A stretch of DNA of 64,000 bases from Croceicoccus sp. Ery15. Lineage in GTDB: Bacteria; Pseudomonadota; Alphaproteobacteria; Sphingomonadales; Sphingomonadaceae. The notes under the pieces are model-generated. The model was not told the DNA's origin, searched no databases, and saw nothing but the letters and a program-made list of their open reading frames with translations. The DNA lies in the NCBI RefSeq assembly GCF_020985305.1, contig NZ_CP087588.1, positions 2,220,501 through 2,284,500 on the forward strand, given 5' to 3'. A program made the position numbers and the translations under genes. This document shows positions 46,993-57,604 of this stretch, one piece after another; within the stretch, counting starts at the first letter, position 1; each line of letters begins with the position of its first letter.

Positions 46993-48017
46993 CAGCTGGC
47001 GAATTCAGTTTCCGCAGCGAGGGCCTCGAACATGAAGCCAGAGCGGCCCGGTTTGGCCAATGGAATCCGAAGGTCCGGTTGGACGATGAATGTCGGGCAG
47101 GGCGCACTTTTCGCCAGAGCGCCGGCGACACTTCCGTAGGGCGCGCTGGCAAGGTTGGTCTGGCCATGGGAAGCGACCACAACAAGGTCGATTTCGAGGC
47201 GGGATGCGATCAGATTGAGCCGCTCGCACGTTTCGCTGTCGGTTCCGAAATACACGGTAGCGTCGATGCCTTGCCGCAGGAGCCTCAACTTCCATGTTTC
47301 GAGATAGTTGCGGGCGCGCGCGGAGGTATTGCTCCTATTGGAACCGGCCTGTGTTTCGAGTGAGGGCAACTCGGCGGTTGGAGAAACAATGTGCGCCAGG
47401 ATCACTTGCGCTTCTAGCGACTGGGCAAGCCTTGTGACAACCGGCAGCACGCTCTCGGAATTGGGCGATCCATCAAGCGGCACCAGAAGTCTGCGGTACT
47501 CGGCCGAACATTTCCTTTCGCGTCCCGAAGGAAGTAGAAGCATGGATGCTGCGCCGCTTTTCAGCAGCCGGTCGGCGGTGGTGCCCAGGCCTGAATGTGG
47601 ACCTCGCCCGCTATGCCGCGCGAGGACGAGGACCGACCCGCGATGACCCTCCGCCCAGTCTATCAGCCGTTCATGGGCGGTCCCCGGGAGAACAACGGGC
47701 AGCACATCCGAGACCGTCTCGCTTGCCTCCCCAATAAGCTCGCCTATGCCGTCGCGGCATTCGGTGAAGCGCAGGTTCCACTCGATCGGGTCGGCAGGAA
47801 GAACCCCATGCGGGGCCGTTTCAACGATCTGGGCAAAGCCAAGCTGCAGGTCGAGAGCTTTCGCGATTGCGCGCGCGTGCCGTGTCACTTCGAGGCGGTT
47901 CATGTCTTCGTCCAGACAAGCAAGAATTTGCGGCGCTTGGCTAGAAAAGCGGGTGCGTTCGTCTCCAACCGGCGACCTCAGCACCGTGCTGGCACGTGAT
48001 CGGGTATTCGTCGACAT
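46992..48017 (-). CDS. Universal stress protein with two UspA domains
   Basis: About 341 residues with two tandem UspA domains. The first (about 30-150) has LVLARHSGRGPHSGLGTTADRLLKSGAASMLLLP; the second (about 160-300) has LVPLDGSPNSESVLPVVTRLAQSLEAQVILAHIV and LVVVASHGQTNLASAPYGSVAGALAKSAPCPTFIV, with the G-x2-G-x9-G ATP-type pattern partly kept. ATG 48017 is preferred for its CGGAG ribosome site; in-frame starts at 48038 and 48122 would lengthen it. It is coupled to ndvB, linking stress signalling and periplasmic glucan production. Confidence 0.82.
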   Translation of the reverse strand: MSTNTRSRASTVLRSPVGDERTRFSSQAPQILACLDEDMNRLEVTRHARAIAKALDLQLGFAQIVETAPHGVLPADPIEWNLRFTECRDGIGELIGEASETVSDVLPVVLPGTAHERLIDWAEGHRGSVLVLARHSGRGPHSGLGTTADRLLKSGAASMLLLPSGRERKCSAEYRRLLVPLDGSPNSESVLPVVTRLAQSLEAQVILAHIVSPTAELPSLETQAGSNRSNTSARARNYLETWKLRLLRQGIDATVYFGTDSETCERLNLIASRLEIDLVVVASHGQTNLASAPYGSVAGALAKSAPCPTFIVQPDLRIPLAKPGRSGFMFEALAAETEFAS

Positions 48018-48377
48018 GGCAGTACGCTCCGGCATCATCGTTTCGCCCAGGCAATCATGCCTGGTGCCCCCGCGAATGGATTTTATGGCACATCGGCCAT
48101 CAGACGCAGGAAGCACCGGCATGGTCTCACCAGCCTCATGCAGGGCAGCGAGACTTCTTCTCGAAAGCCGGCCGATCGGGGAAGGCCGACATATACTTGG
48201 ACGCGAGCGGCACTGATCAATTACACCCGCACCATTGGTTCGCGTGCGGTCTCGCGTTCCAAGATCGAACCGGGATTATCGATCGGTGGAGGCTCTGGCC
48301 CGGCGGGGCATCTTGCTCACCAGACTGCGCGCAAGGGTCGATGCGCATTCGCCTCCAAGCGAAGAGGCTCTGCCCTG
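48018..48377. other. 360-nt stretch without a recognisable gene
   Basis: Between the UspA start and the YHS gene stop no frame on either strand reads as a known protein; the longest open frames (on the plus strand) look like antisense or chance frames. It should hold the promoter of the UspA-ndvB unit and the end of the YHS transcript. No FNR-type TTGAT-N4-ATCAA site or clear terminator was seen. Confidence 0.5.
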
Positions 48378-48563
48378 TCAGGGCTGCGCAATGTGCGCCG
48401 GCGGCCCGCCTTGCTGCCGATCAATGTATTTCTCGGGGCGCTGATCGAAGCGCCGCACGCACTGAGCCGAGCAGAAGAAATAAGACCATCCCAAAAATTC
48501 GCGGTGGGCCTCGACGGTCTCTAGCGGAATGCTACGCTGGCATACTGGATCGGTCACCTGCAT
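48378..48563 (-). CDS. Small YHS-domain metal-binding protein
   Basis: 61 residues, essentially one YHS domain: VTDPVCQRSIPLETVEAHREFLGWSYFFCSAQCVRRFDQRPEKYI. The pattern DPVC...YFCS..C...F binds a metal and recurs in copper-handling proteins. The ATG lies 2 nt after the stop of the FAD oxidoreductase gene, so it is translated from the same message. In copper-resistance islands such domains occur alone next to CopA-type ATPases. It may carry or sense copper; this is inferred. Confidence 0.8.
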   Translation of the reverse strand: MQVTDPVCQRSIPLETVEAHREFLGWSYFFCSAQCVRRFDQRPEKYIDRQQGGPPAHIAQP

Positions 48564-48565
48564 CG

Positions 48566-49681
48566 TCAGAACGCCGTTCCATGTTCGCACCACACGCAAT
48601 TGCAGTCCTGATGGTCGCAACTTGGGTCATGTAAGCCCCTGCGCAGGCGACGTTCTGCAGCGGGGAAGAGCATAGCGTGGAGAGATGATGCCGCATACAG
48701 CTTGTGCAGCCTCTCTCCCGTACTGGCTTGCATCAGTTTCGCTGTCACCCAATGGCGTCCTGTCGTTCCGATGCTGTTGAAGACAAAACGATTGACGATG
48801 CCCGCTTTCATTCTCGGTAAAAGCAAACGGCGCCACAATTGCTCATAGCTTCGATTTTCGAGGATGCTTTGTGCAGCGAGCGCGCCCGAAGTGATTGAAT
48901 AGCGTAAACCAAACCCCGCAAGGGCATCTTGGAAACCAGCATGCTCGCCCGCAACCGGATGGCGCCCCTGGACTGCGCTTCTTGGGAGTCGCAGATTTCC
49001 ATAACCGCCGAAGGCTTGTTCGTTACGCATCACGAGCCCGACTTTCTCCCGGAAGAAATCACAGGTTCGCTCGACAAATTCCTGTTGCCGTTTGAAGCCG
49101 CTAAAAAGACACGCTGCGATAGTCCCGCGGCCTTGATGGACGAGGAGATAGGCATAGCCTCGCGGTGCCAAACGGTCGTCGAAGGCAATGTAAGCTCCAT
49201 CTTCACACTCGGTTTCGAATACATATCCCGAGGCGATAATATCGGCTTTGCGCGGTCCCCCGGCGAGGATCGTTTCTCCCTCGGTTTCGCGAACGCGACT
49301 CCCGAAATGGACCCGCACACCAAGCGCCTCTGCCTGCTTGAGGAGCCCATACTCGAGGCTTTGCACCGATCCGCCGCGCTCAACGAGATAATAGAGTGGG
49401 CGGCGCGCTGAAATCTCGTGCCGCCGTCCGCGCGCATCGAAACCCGTGCCTGTCCGGACTGGATGGGCCAGGAAGTTGATATCGATCCCCCAGCTTTGGA
49501 GTTCGCACAGCGTATCCTCGTCGCAGCTCCAGTTTTCAAGGCCCTGGAAATCGCCGTGAAACCGCGCCCCGACGTGGCGGTGCCATTCGTGAAGCTCGAC
49601 ATCCCTTCCGCCTTTGGCGAGCACGATCGCCGCGGCGAGACCCGCCGGACCTGCGCCGACCACTGTAACGGCTGCGCTCAT
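48566..49681 (-). CDS. FAD-dependent oxidoreductase of the geranylgeranyl-reductase family
   Basis: 371-residue flavoprotein. The FAD Rossmann motif is at the N-terminus (VTVVGAGPAGLAAAIVLAKGG), and a GD-type FAD site appears as HPVAGEHAGFQDALAGFGLRYSITSGALAA near residue 250. The C-terminus has a Cys/His cluster (CDHQDCNCVWC) that may bind metal. It is in one minus-strand run with DUF2933, ICMT-like and YHS genes. Substrate unknown; similar to but not clearly the same as geranylgeranyl reductase or lycopene cyclase. Confidence 0.72.
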   Translation of the reverse strand: MSAAVTVVGAGPAGLAAAIVLAKGGRDVELHEWHRHVGARFHGDFQGLENWSCDEDTLCELQSWGIDINFLAHPVRTGTGFDARGRRHEISARRPLYYLVERGGSVQSLEYGLLKQAEALGVRVHFGSRVRETEGETILAGGPRKADIIASGYVFETECEDGAYIAFDDRLAPRGYAYLLVHQGRGTIAACLFSGFKRQQEFVERTCDFFREKVGLVMRNEQAFGGYGNLRLPRSAVQGRHPVAGEHAGFQDALAGFGLRYSITSGALAAQSILENRSYEQLWRRLLLPRMKAGIVNRFVFNSIGTTGRHWVTAKLMQASTGERLHKLYAASSLHAMLFPAAERRLRRGLHDPSCDHQDCNCVWCEHGTAF

Positions 49682-49733
49682 TAGGTCAGGTCAGTCGCGA
49701 ACCGCGCCCCGGCAGGAATGGAGCAAGTTATTG

Positions 49734-50387
49734 TCACCTCCCTGGCTTGGCGGAGACGAGCGTGCGAAACTTCGGGAAAAACCGGGGAACGCGTGCTGCG
49801 TACTGACGATAGCGTTCGCCGAACTCGGCGAGTGCCTCTCGCTCCTCCCGCAGCGACAGCCGCCAGTACATGAGGAGGAGGATCGGGAACATGGCCAGCG
49901 TAAGTATGGTCGGCCACTGAACCAGAAAGCCCAGCATGATGAGGACGAAACCGACATATTGCGGGTGGCGGATGCGAGCATAAGGTCCTTCGGTTGCAAG
50001 TGCCCCCCCCTTCTGTGCCTGATAGAGCACGCGCCACGCGGCCGACAAAAGGATGAAACCACCTCCGATCAATCCAAAACTGAGGAGGTGGAACGGACCG
50101 AAATGCGGATTGCCGCGCCAGCCAAACAGCATTTCGAGCAAATGACCGGAATCGTGCGCGAACCAGTCAACCGACGGATAATTGCTCTGCAGCCATCCGG
50201 ACAGGAAGTAGATGGTAAGCGGGAAGCCGTACATCTCGGTGAAAAGCGCCACGAGAAAGGCGCTGAACGCCCCAAAGGAGCGCCAATCGCGGCCCGATTT
50301 CGGCTTGAAAAAGCTGAACGCAAAAAGAATGAAGATCGCCGAGTTGAAGGCGACCAATATCCAAAGTCCGTATGCGGAATCGTGCAT
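49734..50387 (-). CDS. Isoprenylcysteine carboxyl methyltransferase (ICMT)-like membrane protein
   Basis: 217-residue membrane protein with about six helices. The ICMT/PEMT signature RHPQYVGFVLIMLGF lies around residue 145, then EEREALAEFGERYRQYAARVPRFFPK at the C-terminus. Such proteins methylate small or lipid-linked substrates with SAM. It starts 2 nt after DUF2933 ends, a gene order seen in heavy-metal resistance clusters. True substrate unknown. Confidence 0.82.
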   Translation of the reverse strand: MHDSAYGLWILVAFNSAIFILFAFSFFKPKSGRDWRSFGAFSAFLVALFTEMYGFPLTIYFLSGWLQSNYPSVDWFAHDSGHLLEMLFGWRGNPHFGPFHLLSFGLIGGGFILLSAAWRVLYQAQKGGALATEGPYARIRHPQYVGFVLIMLGFLVQWPTILTLAMFPILLLMYWRLSLREEREALAEFGERYRQYAARVPRFFPKFRTLVSAKPGR

Positions 50388-50389
50388 CG

Positions 50390-50731
50390 TCAGCGCACTC
50401 CTCTTTCGTTGCCCGGCCGGTCATTAGCCGCATAGCGGGAGGCAGTTTTCTTGGACGCGCTATCGGTTGTCTGGTCATGTGCGCCATGGTGCCCGGAAGG
50501 TGGTGTATCGGCCTGGCCATGCCCGCCGTGTCCGCCATGCCCACCGTGCATGAAGAGGTGGATGCCCACGCAAAACGCCAGGATCAATCCGAGCAGATAA
50601 TAGTCGCCGGGGATATGGGCCTGATGCTCGAACAGCAGCAGAAACCCGGCGGCGAGAAGAAACACGATCACCGTTATTCCCGCGCGCGTTCCAAAAAATG
50701 GCCGATCCGGACCACTTGTCCCCTTTCGCAT
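50390..50731 (-). CDS. DUF2933 membrane protein with His/Gly-rich tail
   Basis: 113-residue protein with two hydrophobic helices (ITVIVFLLAAGFLLLF, YYLLGLILAFCVGIHLFM) followed by a HGGHGGHGGHG strip and further His (GHHGAHD). DUF2933 proteins are short, often in copper/silver gene islands, and may bind metal with their His tail. Start ATG 50731 follows GGAGGA with 6 nt spacing; the frame is open further upstream but without protein-like content. First gene of the DUF2933-ICMT-FAD-YHS run, divergent from cfa. Confidence 0.82.
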   Translation of the reverse strand: MRKGTSGPDRPFFGTRAGITVIVFLLAAGFLLLFEHQAHIPGDYYLLGLILAFCVGIHLFMHGGHGGHGGHGQADTPPSGHHGAHDQTTDSASKKTASRYAANDRPGNERGVR

Positions 50732-50920
50732 AGTTATTCCTCCATCGCAGCGCCGCGCCTCGTTTGGCGGCGCTTCAAGAAGTAGACGCAGAGGCGGCCG
50801 CGTTCTTACAGAGAGGCTTTCTTGTGGTGCCCGAAACCACCCACGCCGGACTTGGAAGTGTAAGTTGATCACCGACCGCTCGTCTTTGGGAACACAATCA
50901 TTCAAGACCTGAGAGGCGGT

Positions 50921-52294
50921 ATGACCCAGAGACAACGAGGAAAATCAGCGCGTCACGAACTTGGTTTGCGTGCATTGAAGCCGGCCTTGCGCGCCGTCGT
51001 GAAGGCTGGTCGACTTACAGTCATCGGTGCTCACGCGACGCGACTGGTCATCGATTCGGGTGCACCAGGGCCCTCGGTTGCGATCAAGCTTCATAGCGCT
51101 GCGCTGCCGTTCAAGCTTCTCTCGCGCCCCTCGCTTGCGCTCGGCGAGGCCTATATGGATGGGTCCCTCACTGTGGAGGGCGGATCCATTCGCGATCTCC
51201 TTGCAATTGTTACTTCCGGGCTCGACGGACTTGATGAATTGCCGATCGAACGCCTCCGCGCACCGCTCGCGCGCATAGCCACCCGTCTCACAGGCAACCG
51301 GCGCCGTAAAGCGGCCAGAAACGTCGCGCGTCATTACGACCTTTCGAACGAGTTCTATGCACTCTTCCTCGACGAAGACTGGCAATACTCGTGTGCCTAT
51401 TTTTGCGAAGGTTGTTCCTCGCTAGAGGACGCTCAAGCCGCAAAGCGCTCCCATATTGGTCAAAAGCTGATGGTAGGTGAAGGCATGAGCGTCCTTGACA
51501 TTGGCTGTGGCTGGGGCGGCCTCGCGATCGAATTGGCAAAGCAGGGCGCGGCCGAAGTGTTAGGCATCAGCCTTTCGCAAGAGCAACTGACGCTGGCGCG
51601 CCAGCGCGCCGAGGAGGCTGGGTTTGCAGAAGAGGCGCGGTTCGATTTCTGCGACTACCGCGACCTTCAGGGTGAATTCGATCGTATTGTCTCGGTAGGC
51701 ATGTTCGAACATGTCGGTCCCGCCAGCTACGGGTCCTTTTTCAGAGCCATCGAAGAGCATCTTGCTCCGGACGGGGTCGCCGTCGTCCACTCGATCGGGA
51801 GAATGGCTCCCCCGGGCGGAAAGGATCCCTGGGTCGACAAGTACATCTTTCCCGGCGGCTACATCCCGTCGCTGTCAGAGACCCTGTCCGTCGTCGAGCG
51901 CATGGGCCTGTGGGTTACCGATATCGAGATCCTGAGGCTGCACTATGCGGAAACGCTGGCGCATTGGTACGAGCGCTTTCAATCGCGCCGCGAAAAGGCG
52001 CTCGAACTCTTCGACGAGCGCTTCTGCCGGATGTGGGAGTATTATCTCGCCGCCTGCGAAATGATGTTTCGCAATGGCAATCTTATGGTTTTCCAGCTCC
52101 AGCTTGCGCACAAGCGGGACGCGGTCCCGCTGACGCGTGAATATCTCTACGCCCCACGCGATCAAAGCGCCGTGCCGCGCGATGCAGGCGGGAACCATTT
52201 GCGCTGCAGCTGCTCAGCTCGCTCGCGTTTGCTTGGGACGTCGAACTCCGAAGGGGTTCCACCGATGCGCTACGATGGTTCGTCGACCAGCTGA
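50921..52294 (+). CDS. cfa: Cyclopropane-fatty-acyl-phospholipid synthase
   Basis: 457-residue cytosolic SAM methyltransferase that adds a methylene across double bonds of membrane lipids. Visible: HYDLSNEFYALFLDEDWQYSCAYF, SAM site VLDIGCGWGGLAIELAKQ, and FDRIVSVGMFEHVG. The family usually ends soon after the RDAVPLTREYLY segment; here about 50 further residues (LRCSCSARSRL and on) extend to the stop, which may be a tail or a slipped frame. Acid and stationary-phase stress gene; ribosome site GAGAGG. Divergent from DUF2933. Confidence 0.9.
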   Translation: MTQRQRGKSARHELGLRALKPALRAVVKAGRLTVIGAHATRLVIDSGAPGPSVAIKLHSAALPFKLLSRPSLALGEAYMDGSLTVEGGSIRDLLAIVTSGLDGLDELPIERLRAPLARIATRLTGNRRRKAARNVARHYDLSNEFYALFLDEDWQYSCAYFCEGCSSLEDAQAAKRSHIGQKLMVGEGMSVLDIGCGWGGLAIELAKQGAAEVLGISLSQEQLTLARQRAEEAGFAEEARFDFCDYRDLQGEFDRIVSVGMFEHVGPASYGSFFRAIEEHLAPDGVAVVHSIGRMAPPGGKDPWVDKYIFPGGYIPSLSETLSVVERMGLWVTDIEILRLHYAETLAHWYERFQSRREKALELFDERFCRMWEYYLAACEMMFRNGNLMVFQLQLAHKRDAVPLTREYLYAPRDQSAVPRDAGGNHLRCSCSARSRLLGTSNSEGVPPMRYDGSSTS

Positions 52295-52554
52295 GGTTGA
52301 ACGGCAGAACAAAGGCACGTCCGGTAAGAGTCGAGCCGCTTGTGAGGGTGCAATTCGCAAGCGGTTGCGAAGCACAGCATCTGCGGTGCTGCCAGCGATG
52401 CGAAATTAATTGCTGATCGAAAGCATTTGTACGACCCGTCTGCGTAGTATCGCCGAGCCAACGGTTCGAAACGAACCCACGCTTCGGATCGCGCCCATCC
52501 GTGCCGTGCCTGTTCTGGCATTTGAACTGCTCGCACGAGCCGCGGCAGATTGCC

Positions 52555-53298
52555 TCAGCGGCGCTCTCCCATCAGGCGAAGCAGGAACAGGAACAGATTG
52601 ATGAAATCGAGATAGAGCGTCAGGGCGCCCAGTACGATGGCCTTGCCGCGAAACTCGGTCTGCCCGACCTGGAAATAGATGTTTCTGATCTTCTGCGTGT
52701 CATAGGCAGTCAGGCCCGCGAAGATAAGCACGCCCAGACCGCTGACAATCAGGTCCATTGTCGAGGATTGGAGGAACATATTGACGACCAGGGCAACGAG
52801 CAGGCCGACAACCCCCATGATCAAAAAGGCGCCCCAGGCCGATAGATCTTTCTTGGTTGTATATCCCCACAGGCTCAGGCCGCCAAAGGCAGAGGCGGCG
52901 GCGAAAAAGGTCCGGGCGATGCTCACCCCGGTATAGGCGAGGAATACGGTCGATAGCGACACGCCCATGAGTGCCGCATAGCTCCAGAACAGCGTTTTCG
53001 CGGTCCTTTCCGAGAAACGATTGATCCCAAATCCCAAGGCAAAGACAATGGCCAGGGGTGCAAAGATGGCGATCCAGCCCAGCACCGTTGGCGCGCCGGT
53101 AGCGGAAAAGAAGATCTCGCGAATGCTGGCGGTATTCGCGACCCAAAGTCCGACGATACCGGTAAGAAGCAATCCGCTCGTCATGTAATTATAGACGCCG
53201 AGCATGTATGATCGCAGCCCCGCGTCAAACGTCCCCGAGGGAACCGATTGAGGGGTAGAGGCGCGATCAAAGCTTGTCGCGGATCGGTGGTCTTCCAT
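52555..53298 (-). CDS. Bax inhibitor-1 / YccA family membrane protein
   Basis: About 247 residues, seven helices, UPF0005 (BI-1) family: YNYMTSGLLLTGIVGLW, LFWSYAALMGVSLSTVFLAYTG, and the C-terminal GLTAYDTQKIR with the conserved Asp pair region. These proteins form a pH-sensitive calcium leak in the inner membrane. ATG 53298 is preferred with AGGGAA upstream; an in-frame ATG at 53331 would add eleven residues. Followed upstream on the same strand by an unknown exported protein gene 48 nt away. Confidence 0.88.
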   Translation of the reverse strand: MEDHRSATSFDRASTPQSVPSGTFDAGLRSYMLGVYNYMTSGLLLTGIVGLWVANTASIREIFFSATGAPTVLGWIAIFAPLAIVFALGFGINRFSERTAKTLFWSYAALMGVSLSTVFLAYTGVSIARTFFAAASAFGGLSLWGYTTKKDLSAWGAFLIMGVVGLLVALVVNMFLQSSTMDLIVSGLGVLIFAGLTAYDTQKIRNIYFQVGQTEFRGKAIVLGALTLYLDFINLFLFLLRLMGERR

Positions 53299-53346
53299 AA
53301 GAAGAATTCCCTTTCTTGCGCGGATCGGCACCTCGCGGCCCGATCG

Positions 53347-53874
53347 TTAGTCGTGGGTATAGGTAAAGTGCGCCGTGACGGCGGGGACCCGGTGCATTCT
53401 TGGCGGCGTATTCTTGGACGGGGAGGATTGCATATGCGGGGGGCGTTCGACCTCGATCCCGATCCGGTATTTGATGCCGCGTTGGAATGTCGTGAAACCA
53501 CCGAAAGTGAGCGCGCCGGCGACGGTCATGGGTTCCAGACGGATCGTTCGCTGCAAACCGCCGGGCTCGGTGATATGCGCCCTGACCTTCGCATCGGTTA
53601 TCCGGGCGCCGGAAGCCTCGTCGAAAACGGCCGCAACGATATGCATGCTGTGCGAACCGGCGGGCACGCCGCCGTGCATCCTCGCTTCGGGGTGGCTCTT
53701 GGCGTGGCCGCGCACTGTCGCGGCAGGCACCACGCCCAGATACATCACTAACCCGTCCGCGGTCCTGACACCATCGACCACCCCTGCGTGACTGTTGGTC
53801 GGCGCCATGACCGCTGCGAACATACCTGCCGCTGCAACCAGCGCGATTGCTGACCGAATGTGTTTCGAAATCAT
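53347..53874 (-). CDS. Hypothetical exported protein
   Basis: 175 residues with a clear signal peptide ending near SHAG (about residue 31). The mature part is mostly beta, with HGGVPAGSHSMHIVAAVFDEASGARITDAKVRAHITEPGG, loosely like YtkA/FixH-type immunoglobulin-like domains, and a His/Pro/Met-containing tail (RPPHMQSSPS, PPRMHRV). ATG 53874 has a GGAG ribosome site 6 nt upstream; an in-frame ATG at 53886 overlaps that site. Not confidently recognised; possibly periplasmic metal handling, by context only. Confidence 0.65.
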   Translation of the reverse strand: MISKHIRSAIALVAAAGMFAAVMAPTNSHAGVVDGVRTADGLVMYLGVVPAATVRGHAKSHPEARMHGGVPAGSHSMHIVAAVFDEASGARITDAKVRAHITEPGGLQRTIRLEPMTVAGALTFGGFTTFQRGIKYRIGIEVERPPHMQSSPSKNTPPRMHRVPAVTAHFTYTHD

Positions 53875-54012
53875 ATCGGGCTCCATTTGCGTGAAAGGTA
53901 AGACGCATGGGGAGGACGGAAATTACATCGCGCGGGCGAGCGGCATCGGGACTGCGGGGTCCGGAAAACGCGGTATCGCTCTTGCCCGCCTGCGCCAAGA
54001 CGCGCTTGGGTC

Positions 54013-55719
<1,707 letters not shown>

Positions 55720-57534
55720 CTAAAGCCCCGCCAGTGCCAGCATTGCTGACGCGCCTTTTTCGGCCTCGTCGGCGTGCTGGCGCATCATCGCAAAGAGCTC
55801 ACGGCCCAGCCCTTGCTCGTCCCGCGGCGGCAGGGCGGGTTCGCGGTCGTTCCAGTCTTTCTCGCTCACCAGGGCTTCGACCACGCCGTTATCCGCAGAC
55901 AGCCGCACCACGTCGCCGTCGCGCAAGCGCGCGAGCGGACCACCAGCATGCGCTTCGGGCCAGACATGGATCGCCGCGGGCACCTTGCCCGAAGCCCCTG
56001 ACATACGGCCGTCCGTGACAAGCCCGATGCTGAGTCCGCGGTCCTGAAGGACGCCCAGAGGTGGCATGAGCTTATGCAGTTCGGGCATCCCGTTCGCGCG
56101 CGGCCCCTGAAAGCGCACGACGATCACCATGTCGCGGTCGATCTCCCCCGCCTCGAATGCGCGTAGCACGTCATCCTGGTCCGGAAAAATCCGCGCCGGC
56201 GCCTCGATTGTCCAGCGTTCGGGGGCAACCGCGCTCGTCTTCATGACACAGCGACCGAGATTGCCGGTGAGGAGCCTTATCCCGCCATCGAGCGAAAACG
56301 GTGCCTGAGCGGTTCTCAAAATGCTTTCGTCGCGGCTTATTGTTGCACCGCTGCGCCATACAAGTTCATCACCATCTAATGCCGGCTGCTTTGCATAGGC
56401 ACCGAGATCGTTCTTCCAGACGGTCAGGACATCTTGGTGAAGCAAACCTGCCTCGAGGAGTTCGCGGATGACAAAGGCCATTCCGCCTGCCGCTTGGAAG
56501 TCGTTCACATCGCCACCGCCATTCGGATAAATCCGCGCCAAGAGCGGAACGACCGTGCCCAACTCCTCAAAATCGCTCCAGTCGATCTCCAGGCCCGCCG
56601 CGCGGGCGATGGCCGGCAGATGAATGGTGTGGTTGGTCGAGCCGCCGGTTGCGAGCAGGCCCACGGCAGCATTGACGATCGCCTTTTCGTCGATGCAATG
56701 CGCTAGCGGACGGTAATCTTGGCCCTCAGATCCGATCTCGGTAATCCTGTGGACGGCAGCGCGCGTAAGTTGCTGCCGCAGCTTCGTGCCGGGATTGACA
56801 AACGCAGCGCCCGGCACGTGGAGGCCCATCACCTCCATCATCATCTGGTTGGAATTGGCGGTGCCGTAAAATGTGCAGGTGCCAGGGGCATGATAGGAGG
56901 CGCTCTCGGCTTCGAGCAGCTTGTCATGCCCGATCTTTCCTTCGGCGAAGAGCTGGCGGATGCGCGCCTTTTCCCGGTTTGGGAGCCCTGACGGCATCGG
57001 CCCGGCGGGCACGAGGATCGCAGGCAGATGTCCGAAACGGAGCATGCCGATCAACAAGCCAGGCACGATCTTGTCGCAAATGCCGAGGAGGAGCGCACCT
57101 TCGAACATCGCGTGACTGAGCCCTACCGCGGTGGCGAGCGCGATTGTATCGCGGCTGAACAGCGAGAGCTCCATGCCGTCCTGGCCCTGGGTGACGCCGT
57201 CGCACATCGCCGGTGCGCCGCCCGCGATCTGCGCTGTCGCGCCGACCTCGCGGGCAAAAATCTTGATTTGTTCGGGATAGCGATAATAGGGCGCATGCGC
57301 GGAGAGCATATCGTTATAGGCGGTGACCACTCCGATGTTGATCGCATGGGCGCCCGCGATGGTCTGCTTGTCCTCGCCCGAAGCGGCAAATGCGTGCGCC
57401 AGATTGCTGCAAGAAAGCGCGCTTCGTCGCGGGCCGGCATCCCGCTGACGGTCAATGAAGGCGAGATAGGCGTCGCGTCGCCGCTTCGAACGGTTGGCAA
57501 TACGGGCAGTAACGGCTTCGACGACAGGGTTCAT
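55720..57534 (-). CDS. edd: 6-phosphogluconate dehydratase
   Basis: 604-residue Fe-S dehydratase of the Entner-Doudoroff pathway, making KDPG from 6-phosphogluconate. Seen: [16 protein letters not shown], the Cys ligands in [16 protein letters not shown] and [38 protein letters not shown], and the C-terminal [21 protein letters not shown]. The Edd-specific features separate it from IlvD. GGAGGGA ribosome site before ATG 57534. No eda or zwf is in the window, so the pathway is completed elsewhere. Confidence 0.94.
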   Translation of the reverse strand: MNPVVEAVTARIANRSKRRRDAYLAFIDRQRDAGPRRSALSCSNLAHAFAASGEDKQTIAGAHAINIGVVTAYNDMLSAHAPYYRYPEQIKIFAREVGATAQIAGGAPAMCDGVTQGQDGMELSLFSRDTIALATAVGLSHAMFEGALLLGICDKIVPGLLIGMLRFGHLPAILVPAGPMPSGLPNREKARIRQLFAEGKIGHDKLLEAESASYHAPGTCTFYGTANSNQMMMEVMGLHVPGAAFVNPGTKLRQQLTRAAVHRITEIGSEGQDYRPLAHCIDEKAIVNAAVGLLATGGSTNHTIHLPAIARAAGLEIDWSDFEELGTVVPLLARIYPNGGGDVNDFQAAGGMAFVIRELLEAGLLHQDVLTVWKNDLGAYAKQPALDGDELVWRSGATISRDESILRTAQAPFSLDGGIRLLTGNLGRCVMKTSAVAPERWTIEAPARIFPDQDDVLRAFEAGEIDRDMVIVVRFQGPRANGMPELHKLMPPLGVLQDRGLSIGLVTDGRMSGASGKVPAAIHVWPEAHAGGPLARLRDGDVVRLSADNGVVEALVSEKDWNDREPALPPRDEQGLGRELFAMMRQHADEAEKGASAMLALAGL

Positions 57535-57604
57535 GCGCGGTCCCTCCGGGACGTTTGGGGAATGCCACTAGCCGTGGCGTGTGCTGCCTGGCTGTGCATT
57601 TGCC

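Noticed and set aside
48018..48377. Plus-strand frames here as an extra gene
   Set aside because: They run antisense to the YHS gene or into it, show no family features and have no ribosome site.
50865..50878. TTGATCACCGACCG as an FNR/FixK site before cfa
   Set aside because: Only the TTGAT half matches; the second half does not resemble ATCAA. By eye no full TTGAT-N4-ATCAA site was seen in the intergenic regions, so low-oxygen control is not shown by the sequence.
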